This document shows, piece by piece, positions 1 through 22,900 of a stretch of DNA of 64,000 nt (positions are counted from its first letter, which is position 1; each line of letters opens with the position of its first letter). Origin of the DNA: Haliclystus octoradiatus (taxonomy: Eukaryota; Cnidaria; Staurozoa; Stauromedusae; Haliclystidae). The stretch spans positions 35,627,833-35,691,832 of the forward strand of contig OU744446.1 in assembly GCA_916610825.1 (NCBI GenBank). Direction: 5' to 3'. The translations under genes were made by a program, and so were the position numbers. Under the pieces are notes generated by a model that was not told the DNA's origin, ran no database searches, and saw only the letters and a list, made by a program, of their open reading frames with translations.

Positions 1-160
1 TCATGAAAAATGTAAAAACGTAAAAACCACAAGTTTTCTACACCATGGAAACTTATGAAAACATCCAAGTTCACAATATTAAAATGCGAAAATTCCATGA
101 AAACGCCATGAAATTTCATGCTTTTCTTCATGGTTTTGGTGTCAGTAATGAGGGTCGTAA
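1..160. repeat. dispersed repeat, ATGAAAA/CATGG-rich family
   Basis: The segment runs from ATGAAAAATGTAAAAACG to TTTTGGTGTCAGTAATG. Recognisably related stretches lie at about 22950-23075 and 29650-29775, all with ATGAAAACGCCATG-like and CATGGTTT-GTGT blocks. No coding potential is visible. The family was not identified; it may be a decayed non-autonomous transposon. Confidence 0.5.
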
Positions 161-471
161 ACTATGATGTCAAACAGTCAAGATTGGTATCGGTTCTCCT
201 TGCTTCGAAATAGAACCATTACTTTAGTTAACTAAAGTGTAGTCGATGCAAAACAGCCTTCAGGCAAACAAATTTATTTTATTATAGGAAAAGTAGATTT
301 ATCTATAGGTAGTAGATTCTTAAATAGAAATTATTCTGAATTCAGGTTAGTGTAGTTATAGTGTGATAGAAAAAGTAAATTGACTATATAGTAGCTATTT
401 TCATTTTAAATAATATTAATTGCACCGTATAAGTATACGTAAACTATGCTTTCGTTTTGGACAAGAATGAA

Positions 472-627
472 ATGGAAGTCCAGCAACCACAGGATAAGGA
501 GAACTCAAACCCGATCACAGTATTTAACGTTGAGAAAGTCCTACATTCAAGAATGAAAGACGGGAGACATGAATACCTTGTAAAGTGGCTAGGTTATGAC
601 CACAAATACAATTCTTGCAAGGATTAG
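472..627 (+). pseudogene. chromodomain fragment, probable retroelement or chromobox relic
   Basis: An open stretch of 51 codons begins with ATG at 472 and ends at TAG 625-627. After a polar leader it reads FNVEKVLHSR, then HEYLVKWLGYD, then KYNS. This is the core of a chromodomain: the aromatic strand, the YLVKW motif and the following WxG(Y/F) turn. The residue that is normally Trp after the Asn-(Thr/Ser) is Cys here, and the frame stops before the C-terminal helix, so the domain is incomplete. No GT donor in a good place would rescue the helix. Chromodomains of this type occur in HP1-like proteins and at the end of Ty3/gypsy (chromovirus) integrases. No integrase sequence was seen next to it, so the source is undecided. 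A decayed relic is the simplest reading. Confidence 0.55.
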
Positions 628-2691
628 AGGATTCTTTTCCGGATAGCTATATAAATTATAATTCTTGATTTTACAAGTAAGATATGCGAAATATATAACC
701 AATAATCAATATATGCATATCAGTAGAGTGATATTGAAGTGTTTCTACGAGAATAAATGTTTGTGAATTCAGACAAAGTCAGGCGTAAATGTTAAATGTT
801 CTGTTAATTAATGTATCTATAGTATAGTATTAATATGTTCCGTCATATAGCTTTTATCAACGTCATATCTATTAAAAAGAGGAAATCAAAATTATTACAT
901 AAATATAACAATAAATATTCCAACCGAGTAAAATTTCAAGGTGGCAAACTTTATATTGAAGACAAACGATAACATCTACAGGAAAGTAATCAAAATTGAT
1001 TGACATCATAACATTAAGTTATGTAACTTCATCACAACTTATGTAAATTCATATTGAATTCAAATCGATGCAGTGGCATTTTAAAATATGAGAATATATT
1101 TAACAATTTCAATAATAATTGTTAAACAGCTCTGCATTTATGGCATTAAGCACTATATTAAAACAGCGAAGACAACATAAGTACCTTGATATAACTAACA
1201 ATTTCAATATATAAAAATGACAAAAAGGGTAATCGGAAAATGTTTAAATTATTTACCATCTTTGTTAATGGTTTTAATTTTAAAATTGTTACCACGCAAA
1301 TTATATTTACTACAATAAAAAGTTGCATATATTTATGTCAATATTTAGCTTATTGTAGCATATTTTGGCGGGTTAATTTGAAAGTAGCTATATGCAATTA
1401 AAGTATAACACTGTAAATTAATTGATACTATACGATGTTAGGTTTCAGTATAACAAATTATTATCAGAATAAAACGTACACATTTTTTGAAGTAAACAAT
1501 ACATTTTATTGAAATTTAGCTGGTTTTAAAAATGTACTTATTTTGCGTCGTTATATCTCCGAAATAGTGTGCTGAACATCGCCTGTGATATGTGGAAAGT
1601 TGTCTTGAAGATGGAGTTGAATAAAAGTTATTTATTGCAACGTATTGGACTGCTAGTTACCCTTCGCAGATCAAATATTCTGATAAATAACAGATCAAAT
1701 ATGTGTGAAGGCTAAACCTTTAAACAAAAATGAAAATTTCAACCTCTTAATTTATAACCCGATGAGGATCTAAATTGGACATTGATATACTGTATTGTGT
1801 TTTGGTTCCAAAAATATCTACGAAAACTCAAATTCAATTTCTTAAATCCGGATATATTTTTCTGTTTAAGGTCAGGTATAAAAATAAACTCTTCTTTTGT
1901 CAAAATATGATTATATTGAACAAAAAATATATCGTTTTAATACCAATAGACACTCAAAACTCGAGCAAATTTGATAAGTAGCAGGATACTTCTTGAGTAC
2001 AACAAGGATTTTCCCGAAGAAAGGAGGCTTCAAAAAAAATTAACACGCAATGTACGTAAAGTACCAAAATTCCTAACAAGCAAGATGTTCTTATTGGAAA
2101 AGGGGATGTAGCCAGCCCCTTCCCCATAAATTAGACAAAACTTGGCAAACTGTGAAGTAGGTTTCGATTGTTTTCTTGTCTCTATTCAAATAAAATTAGA
2201 GAAATGATGATATTTAAAGGACCATTTAGTGTGGTGAAGCTTTGGATAAAAAATCAGGTTTCTGGAGTGGAAATCAATTTTCACTGTCAGATCCTGCCTG
2301 GTGGCCTGTGCCTCAAATTCCTTCAAGGTAAATTCAGTGACATCCGTGAACAATTTTATATGTTGCCTAAAACATTACAAAGATGCACTTGATTACCTCA
2401 GTTTTCAGTTCGTCGTCTGTATTTTCATTTTCCCTATTGGAACAAAAATAATAGAAATAATTTCTAGTAGACATTAATCAACCATTTTTCAACAGCTAAA
2501 AGCCATTTTATTTAATGTATTTCTTGATGAAATGTATTCATGTCAAGCAACAATATGTTCCCAAGGTGTATATATTCCTTGATGGATGGAAGGTTTAATT
2601 TCTCGCAAAAGGATGGACACATGATGTTTATAATTTTGCTAAACTTCATTCTGAGATTTGAAAAAGTGAAATGATAAAACATAGCATGCCC
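628..2691. other. AT-rich gene-free stretch, 3' flank of XRCC4
   Basis: No exon with family resemblance was found on either strand. Short ORFs at 1775-1981 and 2168-2392 have compositions typical of AT-rich noncoding DNA. The only functional sign is a minus-strand AATAAA that probably ends the XRCC4 transcript. Confidence 0.5.
2507..2512 (-). terminator. candidate polyadenylation signal of XRCC4
   Basis: AATAAA on the minus strand, about 180 nt downstream of the XRCC4 stop codon at 2692-2694. The position is suitable for a short 3' UTR. Its use is inferred. Confidence 0.45.
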
Positions 2692-13292
<10,601 letters not shown>

Positions 13293-13962
13293 ATTTACAG
13301 TGAGAAATGAGTTCAAGTGCGAGTTGATGTTATTATTATGTACTCCCAGTCATAGTCACAGGCTCGCAGCCGACTTGACTCTTCGTTTTCTCTTGTTGAA
13401 ACGCGAAGAGTTTTCCAATTTCTTATTTCTTACCAATTTCTATGGTGAAGTTTTGAGCTGGCCTCTTTTATTCAATTTTGGGGAGAATTGCCACTGAATG
13501 GGGGCATTGAGATGATTGGACATTGTCCAGTATATCGTCTATATCCTAAATAAGTTAATAAATATTTGTTGAAAATACACATATTTTTGAGAAGAGAAAA
13601 TAAGATTCAAGCACGTCCAATTTTCAATTCAAATTTCAATTGTTTATTCGATTTGTTTGATTCGCAAGAGTCTGTCCCTGGTCTCGATTGTCTTATACAC
13701 CCCCTGATAAGATGTGATGTCATAGCCCTTTCATGTTTGAAAATATTCTAGTTTTTTCACGGGCTTGTTGTTTTCAACACTTCAACATTTTATTTCCTCA
13801 TAAATCTTCGTCGCGAACTGCAAATGTACATAACCCATTACAGACATTGTGTTTATTTACCATTTAGCTAGCAGTGGTGGGGTTTTGCTAGCGGATTATT
13901 CGATATTGTTCATCTATTAGGCTATTACCTCGTGGTGTTTTTATTTTGTAAGAAAACCACAA
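13293..13962. promoter_or_regulatory. shared 5' region of XRCC4 (-) and the MFSD4-like gene (+)
   Basis: About 670 bp separates the two divergent start codons. No TATA box is convincing. The left part is less AT-rich and holds several CpG dinucleotides, unlike the surrounding introns. No repeat family was recognised here, which also sets it apart. A bidirectional promoter is inferred from gene orientation only; ORFs inside (13234-13497, 13566-13751) are not supported. Confidence 0.45.
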
Positions 13963-16900
13963 ATGACTTCTCTCAACCAAGATTCACGCGATGTTATTGA
14001 ACGTGAAATATCTTCTTCTGGCAATGATGATGATATGGCTACGTTTTTAGAGAAAGTAAGAAATGCAGAATCAATTTTACCGAATCAAAAATCAATCAAT
14101 TCAGCTGGCTATCTTGGAATTGATTCCATCAACGAAGGACAAAATGGTTCAAATAAAAAGTTATCAAAACGTGATTTACAATCTATCAAAGTTATACGAT
14201 GGGATGCTACTAAAAATAAAGGAAATATACCAGCTATACATCGACCTCCAGAAGTTAGTGGTTTACAAAAATCATTTGCTAGTGCTTCAAGACGGCTTTT
14301 GAAAGTTGCTTTGGTGCTAGCATGGCTTGGCTTGGTGAGTGAGTCAAGAGCTGGCTTAATTAACAAAATATTAATTAACGATATATAGATAATATAGTTT
14401 CATTTCTATTTTCTCAATAACTTTATGTTATCGATAATATCATGTTTATATTAGTCTACGATGAAATATTCAGTCCATATGCGGAATCTTGGATTTTCAG
14501 AATATAATCCCTAGTTCTGTCTTCACAGATTATTATTTTTTTGTCACCTCATTGTTTTGCGAAAGGTAGACAACATAAAAATAACCAATGGTAAACAACG
14601 GGTGTGTTATTCCAAACAATAGTCTGCACTTTGGATGCACAATTGTTGGTAATTAAAAGAGGGTCACAAAAATTCTGCATTTTCACAAAAATTAGGTTTG
14701 ACTGGTCAAACTCTCCTGTTGTAAAATTATATATATCGTTCCTTTTTGGTTTCAAAAAGTGTGACATAAAAATCTTCAAAATGCCATGGTCAAAGTCAAT
14801 CTTGACGAGGAAAGAATCACGCTATGCAAAAACTTAATCAGTGACATGGATGGGTAGAAAAAAAAGTTCTATCCAAATCCGTTGCGTCCCAAAAGGCGAT
14901 ATACAGTATACACTTTGAACAATAATAACATAAATTATTGTTTAAACCCAAGCATCAATTTCATTGAGAGAAATGAAACCAAAAGTTCAATAGAAAAAAT
15001 ATTTAGCCAGTCAAATATATGCTATTCAAACCTAACGAGCATTGGTTTGCTAATTTATTTTCTCAATATATGGTACTTTTTTTATTTTTCTATGAATAGG
15101 GATCAATATATACATTACCTGGTGTGTCGTTAATTGTCATTGCGTGTCAATCTTGTCTTAAACTTGATCTAGTCGTGTTATCGTTTGTATGTCGAGCGTT
15201 TGGTGCCATGGCTGGTGTTATATTCATGAACGTTATTGCAAGTAGTGCACATCTTCTTGGAACAATTTTGGTATCAACTGTTTGTGTTGCTATAGCAACA
15301 ATTGTAATACCGTTTGTTGGTAGCCTTCCTGGTTTATTAATTCTTATGTGGATGCTTGGTGTTGTATATGGCGTAGCAAAACAAGGTATTGTTTCATTCT
15401 GAAATTTTATAGCTGATTTCTAGCAGATTGTATTAGTACAGTGAAACCTGTATATAACAGCCAGCTACGAAATGTAAATAAATTGACCATTATAGACAGG
15501 TGACCTTTATCTACAGGTTTGATTCTGATACAGGTGGCTGCTGAATAGAAATGACCGTTATATAACAGGTTTGACTGTAGCGTATCAGTAAATAGGTGAT
15601 TAGCCCAGATGGTAGAGAAATTGGACTACAGATCTGATCATATCTATTTGACTGTGGCTCAGATCCAATAGTATGAATATATTATAAAATGCATTACATA
15701 TAACATCATGCATAACGTTAGTGTTTGTCTATATTTCGTTCTTCTTCGTTTTGCATCTGTCTGATGTGCAGTCAGGGCCGGATCTATTATTTTGGGCCTA
15801 AAGCAGAAATCATAAATAGGGCCTAAAAATTCCCCCTAAACTTTTCACTTTAAACTTTTATCAGTCCTTTGAAAAAAGTTATGTATAACTTAAAGGTTCT
15901 GAATAAATGATGATGATGATGATGATGATGACAATTAATCCCCCAAAAAATAGGAGTCTGCAGATTCGAGGAAAATTTTAACACCTTTATGATACAATTG
16001 AGTTAGACCCTGCGTTAAGTGTTGAATGCTGTAGCCTAATTAGCGGCACCCTTTTGTACATGGAAAAACTTATATTAAAAATTATTAGTTTGCAATTGGT
16101 TGTGATGGAATGAAACACTACGAAAGATATGCAAAACTTTTTTTAAATCATTGGTTAATTGAGAAAAAAAGTGACCTTTAATTTGATAAAGGCCTACTTT
16201 CAGAAAGGCCTAAAGCATTTGCTTATTCTGCTTACGCCTAAATCCGGCCCTGTGTGCAGTATGTAGTTGGCAAAAGGTAATTTGAAACATTAATCAAATA
16301 TGATAAGGAATCTAGATTCCAGACTTGATGCTAGCAAATCACAAGTTACTCACATTGAATTAAAAATGGCAAATGGAAAGGTATAAATGTACAGTGAAAA
16401 TAATTTTCTTAGAATTCAGATTTCTTCAAGTTGCCCTTTGTGTAGGATCTGCCCCTGTCGTTCTCATATGGCTCAGGCGCCCCTGGCCAAATATACTTGA
16501 AGTTGAAAATGTTACTTGACAACAAGACACAGTGTGTCTCAAAGTTAAATCTGATACATTGCCCAGTTATAAAATTAAAAACATCAACCACTATGACAGG
16601 TGACCTTATAGCTCAGGTAAATCCAATTTAGTTTTAATAGTGGTTTCATATCTAGTATCGACAACAGGCGACAGACGCTACAACATGTTTGACTGTACCC
16701 TATGATAAAAACATTCCCCATTGTTTGTTTGTACTCTAGATGAGCCCTGTCTTGTTAAGACAGAGGGAATGGTCTAGAGAGAAGTAAATTGGGAAGAACT
16801 GTAACATACAGTCAGAATTACCACAATTAATACAACAATGTAGGGGTTTTGCAATCCTGGATCCCAAAGAGCAAATTCAGAAGAAAATTAATATTTATAA

Positions 16901-18189
16901 TGATTTCTTTGTCAAACATCAACAAAAAACTTAGAAGAAAATGTTGAAATACCTCTAAGATCCCAAAACGCTAAACCATTTGTTGGACCTTGGAAATGTT
17001 AAAACAATTTCATTTGCATAAGGAGGAACCCATCTTGCAAAACATTGTTTGATATGGGTTGAAACATTTTTTATTTTTTTAAACCATTTGTCAATTTTCA
17101 GGTTTTCAGATGCTCGGCAGACATCTTGGAATGAAAGAGCTAGCAAAGAAACTAACAGAGCTATTGTTCTTTTGCATTGGTGCTATTTTATCAACTACAT
17201 ACACATATTTTAGTATCCAATCTTTTACAGTTGTTGAAAATGTACCTTTACCAAAGACAAATCAAAATTCAACTGGATGTCAGCTAATTTCAGAGTTTTA
17301 CTGTCCTCACGTTGACGAAGGAATGAAAATAATCAATCTGTATTTTTATTCATCTTTACCGTTATTACTTGTTGCTATTTTGATCATAATTTGTTTAGTA
17401 ATTGAAGCAAAATTTAAAACGAAAAATTCCATTTCAAGTAATGGAAATAAGAGTAGTAATTTCCAACCGACCATAAATCGTTCATTTATTGGTATAAAAT
17501 TACAAATGTTTATTGTATATTTTTTACAAGATGGTATTGCTTATGTACTTGGTTACCTCATTGTTATATTTGTTTACCTTGGTAAATTACCTGAAACGTC
17601 AATGCCGAATGCTGTTTTAGCTTGTGGTATTTATTGGGTATCGTATTGTATTGGTTCAGTTATTGTCATGGGTGCAAATCATTTCATTTATCGTAATGAA
17701 AAACTTTATATTATGCTTGGACTTAAATCGATTGGGAGTTTAGTATGCTGTGCAATTATGGCTGTCGCAGATACATTTCCGCAATTTTGTATATCTCTTG
17801 GTGTTTATACTGTATGTATGTCATCTGCTGGTGAATTTGGTGTTAATAGTATCCGCTCAAGATGTATCGTTGATTATCGTACTTTAACATTTATTACAAA
17901 TGTATCGACGTCACTAGCTGAAATGACAATACCATATTTGGTGTTTTTATTAATGGATTTTAATGTCGCACAATTTATGACTTACAGTGTTGCTGGTCTA
18001 ACATTAGCTATGTGGGTGATGTGTAAAATACTTATTTTTTCAACGATAAGTAGCAGCAGTGAAGGTTTTGCTGTTAGCCACTTAGCAAGTTCAAATCCAA
18101 CACGTTCAAATACAGAAGAACAACATCTTATCGAAGATAACGACTTTAAAATTAAATATACTGTCGATGGATGGAATGTTCTTGAATAA
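13963..18189 (+). CDS. MFSD4-like major facilitator superfamily transporter, 3 exons
   Basis: Exons 13963-14334, 15100-15385 and 17102-18189 join in phase to 581 aa. Residues 1 to about 110 are a hydrophilic N-terminus. A first membrane segment spans the exon 1/2 junction (ALVLAWLGL then GSIYTLP). Exon 2 holds the next segments, with RAFGAMAGVIF taking the place of the MFS GRxxG loop motif. Exon 3 contains further segments, including LLFFCIGAILS, a cytoplasmic loop after LIIICLVIEAKFK, then VYFLQDGIAYVLGY and LAEMTIPYLVFLL, positions where MFSD4A/B have comparable segments. The C-tail is polar. About 12 membrane segments fit. MFSD4 proteins are membrane transporters of uncertain or sugar substrate, so no substrate is assigned. 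The subfamily is a best guess from pattern; MFS membership is firmer. An AATAAA follows the stop by about 95 nt. Confidence 0.75.
15437..15579. mobile_element. pogo/Tigger-like MITE in the MFS gene
   Basis: TACAGTGAAACCTGTATATA at the left and AACAGGTTTGACTGTA at the right are the inverted ends. It is a short internal-deletion version in intron 2, about 50 bp after the exon 2 donor. Confidence 0.75.
15594..15672 (+). repeat. family A SINE head fragment
   Basis: GATTAGCCCAGATGGTAGAG resembles a tRNA A box, and GACTGTGGCTCAGATCC is a degenerate B box. The body is missing. Confidence 0.55.
15907..15932. repeat. (ATG)n microsatellite
   Basis: Eight or so GAT/ATG triplets in intron 2 of the MFS gene. 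Confidence 0.85.
16845..17000. repeat. copy of the GGATTCCAGGAT-family MITE
   Basis: AATCCTGGATCCCAAAGAG, AAATTCAGAAGAAAATT, TTGTCAAACATCAACAAA and GAAATACCTCTAAGATCCC occur in the same order as at 61333-61510. It ends about 100 bp before exon 3 of the MFS gene. Confidence 0.6.
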
Positions 18190-18282
18190 TGAATATTTGT
18201 ATGTCTAATATTTTTTATTTAGGTTATAATATTAAAATTTATATAGCTATGTGTTACCCAACATAAAAGTTAGGAAATGAGA

Positions 18283-18288
18283 AATAAA
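18283..18288 (+). terminator. polyadenylation signal of the MFS gene
   Basis: AATAAA about 95 nt after the stop codon at 18187-18189. An ATTAAA also occurs near 18230. Confidence 0.55.
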
Positions 18289-18784
18289 TTTAGAATATGT
18301 TTACTCTGTAAAACTGCATAATTTTATAAGGGTACCTAAAGGATCTAAAAACAGATCTATATCATTTTCAATAACATCAATGTCGTCAATTTTTATAATT
18401 ATTCTATCGAAATTATCGCCAGTCCATAATTTTTGTAATATGATTTGATTCAAATATTTGATTATTATCAATTATGAAACAAAGTGTTTCTGAACTAGAT
18501 TTCAAATGTCGTATTGTTTTTTTTTTATATCATATAGTAATTCTGCGATATATGGAATAGGAAGATGAATGAATGGAATCCGACAGGATTTTCACCTTTA
18601 CATTTCTCACCTTAGTATTCATGAACATAGATGATGATGTCAGGTGGGAATTCCGGTTAAAAATCGTACCAGATAAGTGTTGCACCATCAGACCAAAAAT
18701 TATACCGGCTTGATTGTTGGAATACATTAGCACAACTCTCTTGAATACATCGATTAAATCACCTCATGTTCGATAATTCATACT

Positions 18785-19030
18785 GGATCAAGATTAGCCC
18801 CGCGTTCGTAACAGAGTGGATTTTGATCGGCTAGAGAAACAGTAGCCTGCGCGTAGACCTAAATAATCCTTTTTTGATGATCAGTAGGGTTCATCCAATG
18901 ATCATCAAAAAACGACTTGGGTCTGCGCACAGGCTAGAGCAACTGTTGCATACCGGATTAGTGTAATTTGAATGCCTAACCCGTACGAAAATCACTACGC
19001 TCAGATGGCTATCCGGTATAGTGGAGGCCC
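18785..19030. repeat. imperfect inverted repeat (possible MITE)
   Basis: TTTTTTGATGATC near 18869 pairs with GATCATCAAAAAA near 18900. The flanking GTAGCCTGCGCGTAGACC pairs with a GGTCTGCGCACAGGCTA-type stretch on the other side. The arms extend to roughly 45 bp each. Confidence 0.6.
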
Positions 19031-19036
19031 AGCCTA

Positions 19037-19238
19037 AGGTGTTCACGAACAGTTCATGAATGTCCGTAAAGCTCATGAACTGCTTATGCATGAAACATAG
19101 ATCATTTAAGATTTACAAATTGATTTATAGGGTATTTTTGAACACTTGGCAGTTGATGAATATGCGTAAAGTTCATGATGAACTGTTATACAGTGTTCTG
19201 AACAGTTCATGAACTCAACAAATGTTTTGCGCAGTTGT
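19037..19238. mobile_element. decayed GTTCATGAAC fold-back element(s)
   Basis: GTGTTCACGAACAGTTCATG at the left and TGAACAGTTCATGAACTC plus GTTTTGCGCAG at the right. The region is too diverged to tell one element from two. Confidence 0.5.
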
Positions 19239-19588
19239 ACAAAACATAGCTTGCTCTGTAATAGTATTGGGCAACCTCTCGACGATACAGAATCCTTTCT
19301 AAGCAACCATCAGTCTATGTAATAAAAACAACGTTGGTGGTCAAACAAAGCTATACACATTATCTTATATTTGCAATATTATATTTTAAATTAATTAATT
19401 AAGATCTGCATATTTACATGTATAAGTTAAATTTTCTGATAGACATTTTATAGAACATTGTATTGAATGGTTATATTATATTACATATTGGAATTAGATT
19501 AAAAGAGTTTTATGTACAATGAACATGTTTGTAGCAAATATCGCTTAGCTATACAGAATACATCTCACCCTTTACAACGATTTGCCTA

Positions 19589-19717
19589 CCCCATATGAAA
19601 ACAGTTTGTGAAAGTTAAATGATCCAATTTGAACATTTCATCGAAACGTCTATGTAAAACAAGTCATCACACATTCATGAACTGCTCATGAGGTTCATAA
19701 ATTCAAAACTTGCTGGG
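19589..19717. mobile_element. decayed GTTCATGAAC fold-back element
   Basis: Bounded by CCCCATATGAAAACAG and CAAAACTTGCTGGGG, with GTTAAATGATCC and ATTCATGAACTGCTCATG inside. Confidence 0.6.
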
Positions 19718-19906
19718 GTAGGCATAAAGTTTGGGAATCCCCCGTAAATCTCACGTCATATATATTAAATTTCCATGCCACTTCCTACCTGACACGTCAT
19801 TAAAATATCCAGCTAAGAATATCTCAGATGCTTATGAGAAACACTTGCTGATGTCATTGTTTGAACTACAGTGATTGTAGAATGAGTTTTGTTTATCAGA
19901 AATTGA

Positions 19907-22900
19907 TTATCGTTTATTAGTTTTGACCAGACCTCTTGCTGTTGGAAATTCATCATCTTGTTTGAAGCTTCCAATGTCAGAAGAACGACTACGATGATTT
20001 CCACTAAAAAAATAAATAGAGTTTTCAGGTAATTTGATTTTATTTGAAATATTTTTTGCAAAAATGTTGTTATTTCTATATTAATTAAGTTTAAATTTTG
20101 CAATTTTGCAATTTTCATCAACTGTTCATGTGAACGTTCATGAAAATTTGGGGCCATTTTAACGTTCATGAACTGTTTATAAGGTGTTCATGCCCCTACG
20201 AAAACAGTTCAGCAGTTCACGAACAGTTCATAAACTGTCTGGGAGGGTCCATGAACTGTTCATGAATTCCTAAACTGTTTTTTGTAAGGGTGAACAGTCC
20301 ATAAACTGTTTATAAGGTATTCGTGAACAGTTCATGAAATTTTGCAAAGTCTATGAAAAATTTATGAACTCAGCAAAATTTTTTGGAGGGATATAACACA
20401 GGAAAGCATCAAGAATATTAAAATGTTCACTATACATGTGACCTGGCGACGCTATTTTTAAATGATGACACTACTGAAGTCATTACGTCTTCTGATAGAT
20501 TGTTTGATACACTTAATATTCTATTGAAATAATAGTATTTATCAGCGTTATTTATAGGTATCTTCATCAAGACATAGAATATGAGATTGAAAAATAACTG
20601 TTGAGGAAGCTATTTAGTATTTCAAATAACATACTTTTATAAGACCAAGTCTAATAAGATCCAAAGTAATCTTTGATAGTTAATGTTGAATGATGACAAT
20701 GCATCATAAATTATGCAATGGTCATGTTTCATCCCCTGCGAAAAACAGTTCAGGAGTTCATGAACAGTTCATGAACGTTAAATGGCTCCAATTTTCCTGA
20801 ACTGTTCATGAGCTCCTGAACTATTTTCGTAGGGGATATAGCAAACATCATGGACTCCATACACTCCTTGTGTTTTAAAACTGCTATCTTTAGAGCGCAC
20901 TCCTCTGAGACAGATTAATTTGAAAGGAGAAGGCTATGTTGGACTTTAGAGTGAAGCAAGAACATTCCAATGAAACGGATATGAGAATTGATAATTTCCC
21001 GTTAAATAATCCCCAGAGAAAACAGTTCATGAATATTAAATGGCGCACTCTTTATGAAGTGTCCATAAACAGTTCATTAACACTTGTGAACAGTTCATGG
21101 ATGGATGAGCCCCTGCGAAAAACAGTTCAGGAGTTCATGAACAGTTCATGAACAGTTCATGAACTCCTGAACTATTTTCGGAGGGGAGTGGATAGCCGTG
21201 AAGTTTGTTAAGTTCATGAACTCAACTGATTTTTTCGCAGGCGTTCTCGAACTCTTGAAGAATTGATTGAAATATCATTTAGGTGGCTGATGCACTACAC
21301 AATAACTTACGCAATTTTTGCTGTCTTGGGTCTTTCGTTCTTTTTTCCCTTCAATTTGATTTTTGTGTTGAATGAATTCAATGCACTATTAATGAGAAAT
21401 TATGTTGATACATTACAATAATATTATGGCCACAATTTCAATTATTGTATTTCATCATGTGACCTGTCTGATACCTATTACTAGGCCCTTACTAGGAATG
21501 AGACGATAATGAAATTGACCGATGCTCGATGCCGATTAGTTAGCCGCCAATTAATCATAACAATCGGTCGATATCGATTTTTGCCGATTGTTTCCAATAA
21601 AACAAATCAAGTTTCTAAACAAAAGAGCAGGAGAAAACACACGGCCGTAGACATAGATCATGAGTTTATAATACGAAATTACATTATATATGCAAGTCTG
21701 CAATTAGCTGAATTAAACAAAATGAAATATGGTTATGTTTTTTAAATTTGATGATAGCAAAAGTTTGCCTGTCCACACATTAATAGAGTCCACACTGCGA
21801 AGCGGGCAACTATGAACGAAGGCACGAAGCGACTTTTTCCCGTAAATAATTCCTATATATCTTTCCAGCTTTAAGGGTACTTCATCCAAAATAATAAAAG
21901 TAAAATCTCTGTACAGTCCAAGCATTTTTTAAACATCAAACTACTTTAACTATTTTCAAAACTGTTTCCTACAAAATAAAACCCGACGGCCGCTTTTTCT
22001 TTTTCAATAAAATTATTCATTCATTTATGCTCGCGTGTCTTATTCATCAACCCTAATGTGTTGTTCTTTTACACTTTATAACAAAAGAAGGTGGCAAGTG
22101 GCATAGCGAATCATTCGAACGTTTTGAATAGGTTTTAAATTACAAAACAATGTAAACAAAACAGAGCGACGAACGTTCTGAGTTACAAAACGATGTAAAC
22201 AAAATAGAGCGACTGCACTGAGCGATATAAACTTTTAATTAAGACGACATCAAAACATTAAATTAATGAATTTTTGAATAAAGAAATTTCTATTGAATTT
22301 CATTGTCTGAAAACAATCGGTTTAACGATTGACAAAGTGGTTGATTTGCCGATGCCGATTATTTCCCGATTAGTAAAAATTGATGCCGATGATCGGCAAA
22401 TCCGATTGTTTTCAGAACAATCGTCTCATCCCTAGCTCTTACCATGATTGACAGGTGTTCTGTCAATCACCGATTTCTTAGTGCATCTAAGTTTTACATT
22501 CAACAAATTTAATAGGAGAAAATTATTTTAATCAGTGAAAGTTTGAAACTAAGCCTTGTTTCACAAAAGGGCAACTGCATAGCAGCCTTGTGTTTGGGTT
22601 GTCTGATATCAACACTTTGAATGCTGGGAGACACTCCTTAGAGATGACATGAACCATTTGGACCGGGGTGATATTTGAACTAAATGAGTACCTTGCAAAG
22701 TGTTTTCTAACATTTGTTTACCTTGCGTCAAGCATGAGGTCATCTTCATCTTGTAATGCCGCATCAAGAGCAGCTTGGATACGAGGAGCAATAGTTGGTC
22801 CCTCGTAATCATGAGTTGTACGACTAGGCATATCTAATTCAATTTGTATGATATTTTCAGCCTGTAAATATAACAGATATGTGAAGGAAAATACACACCA

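Larger units (their letters stand above)
18190..19906. other. convergent intergenic region between MFS gene and KIF3B
   Basis: It holds the 3' ends of both genes, a foldable repeat at 18785-19030 and two decayed fold-back elements. No further exon was recognised. ORFs at 18530-18733, 18891-19091 and 19106-19306 overlap repeats and are not supported. Confidence 0.5.

Noticed and set aside
20733..20835. GTTCATGAAC units as heat-shock elements (TTCnnGAA)
   Set aside because: Each unit is TTCnnGAA, but the spacing to the next unit is three bases instead of two, so no continuous three-unit HSE forms.
21509..21745. Plus-strand ORF inside the hAT-type element as a transposase
   Set aside because: The translation shows no hAT or BED-finger motif and lies in subterminal repeats.
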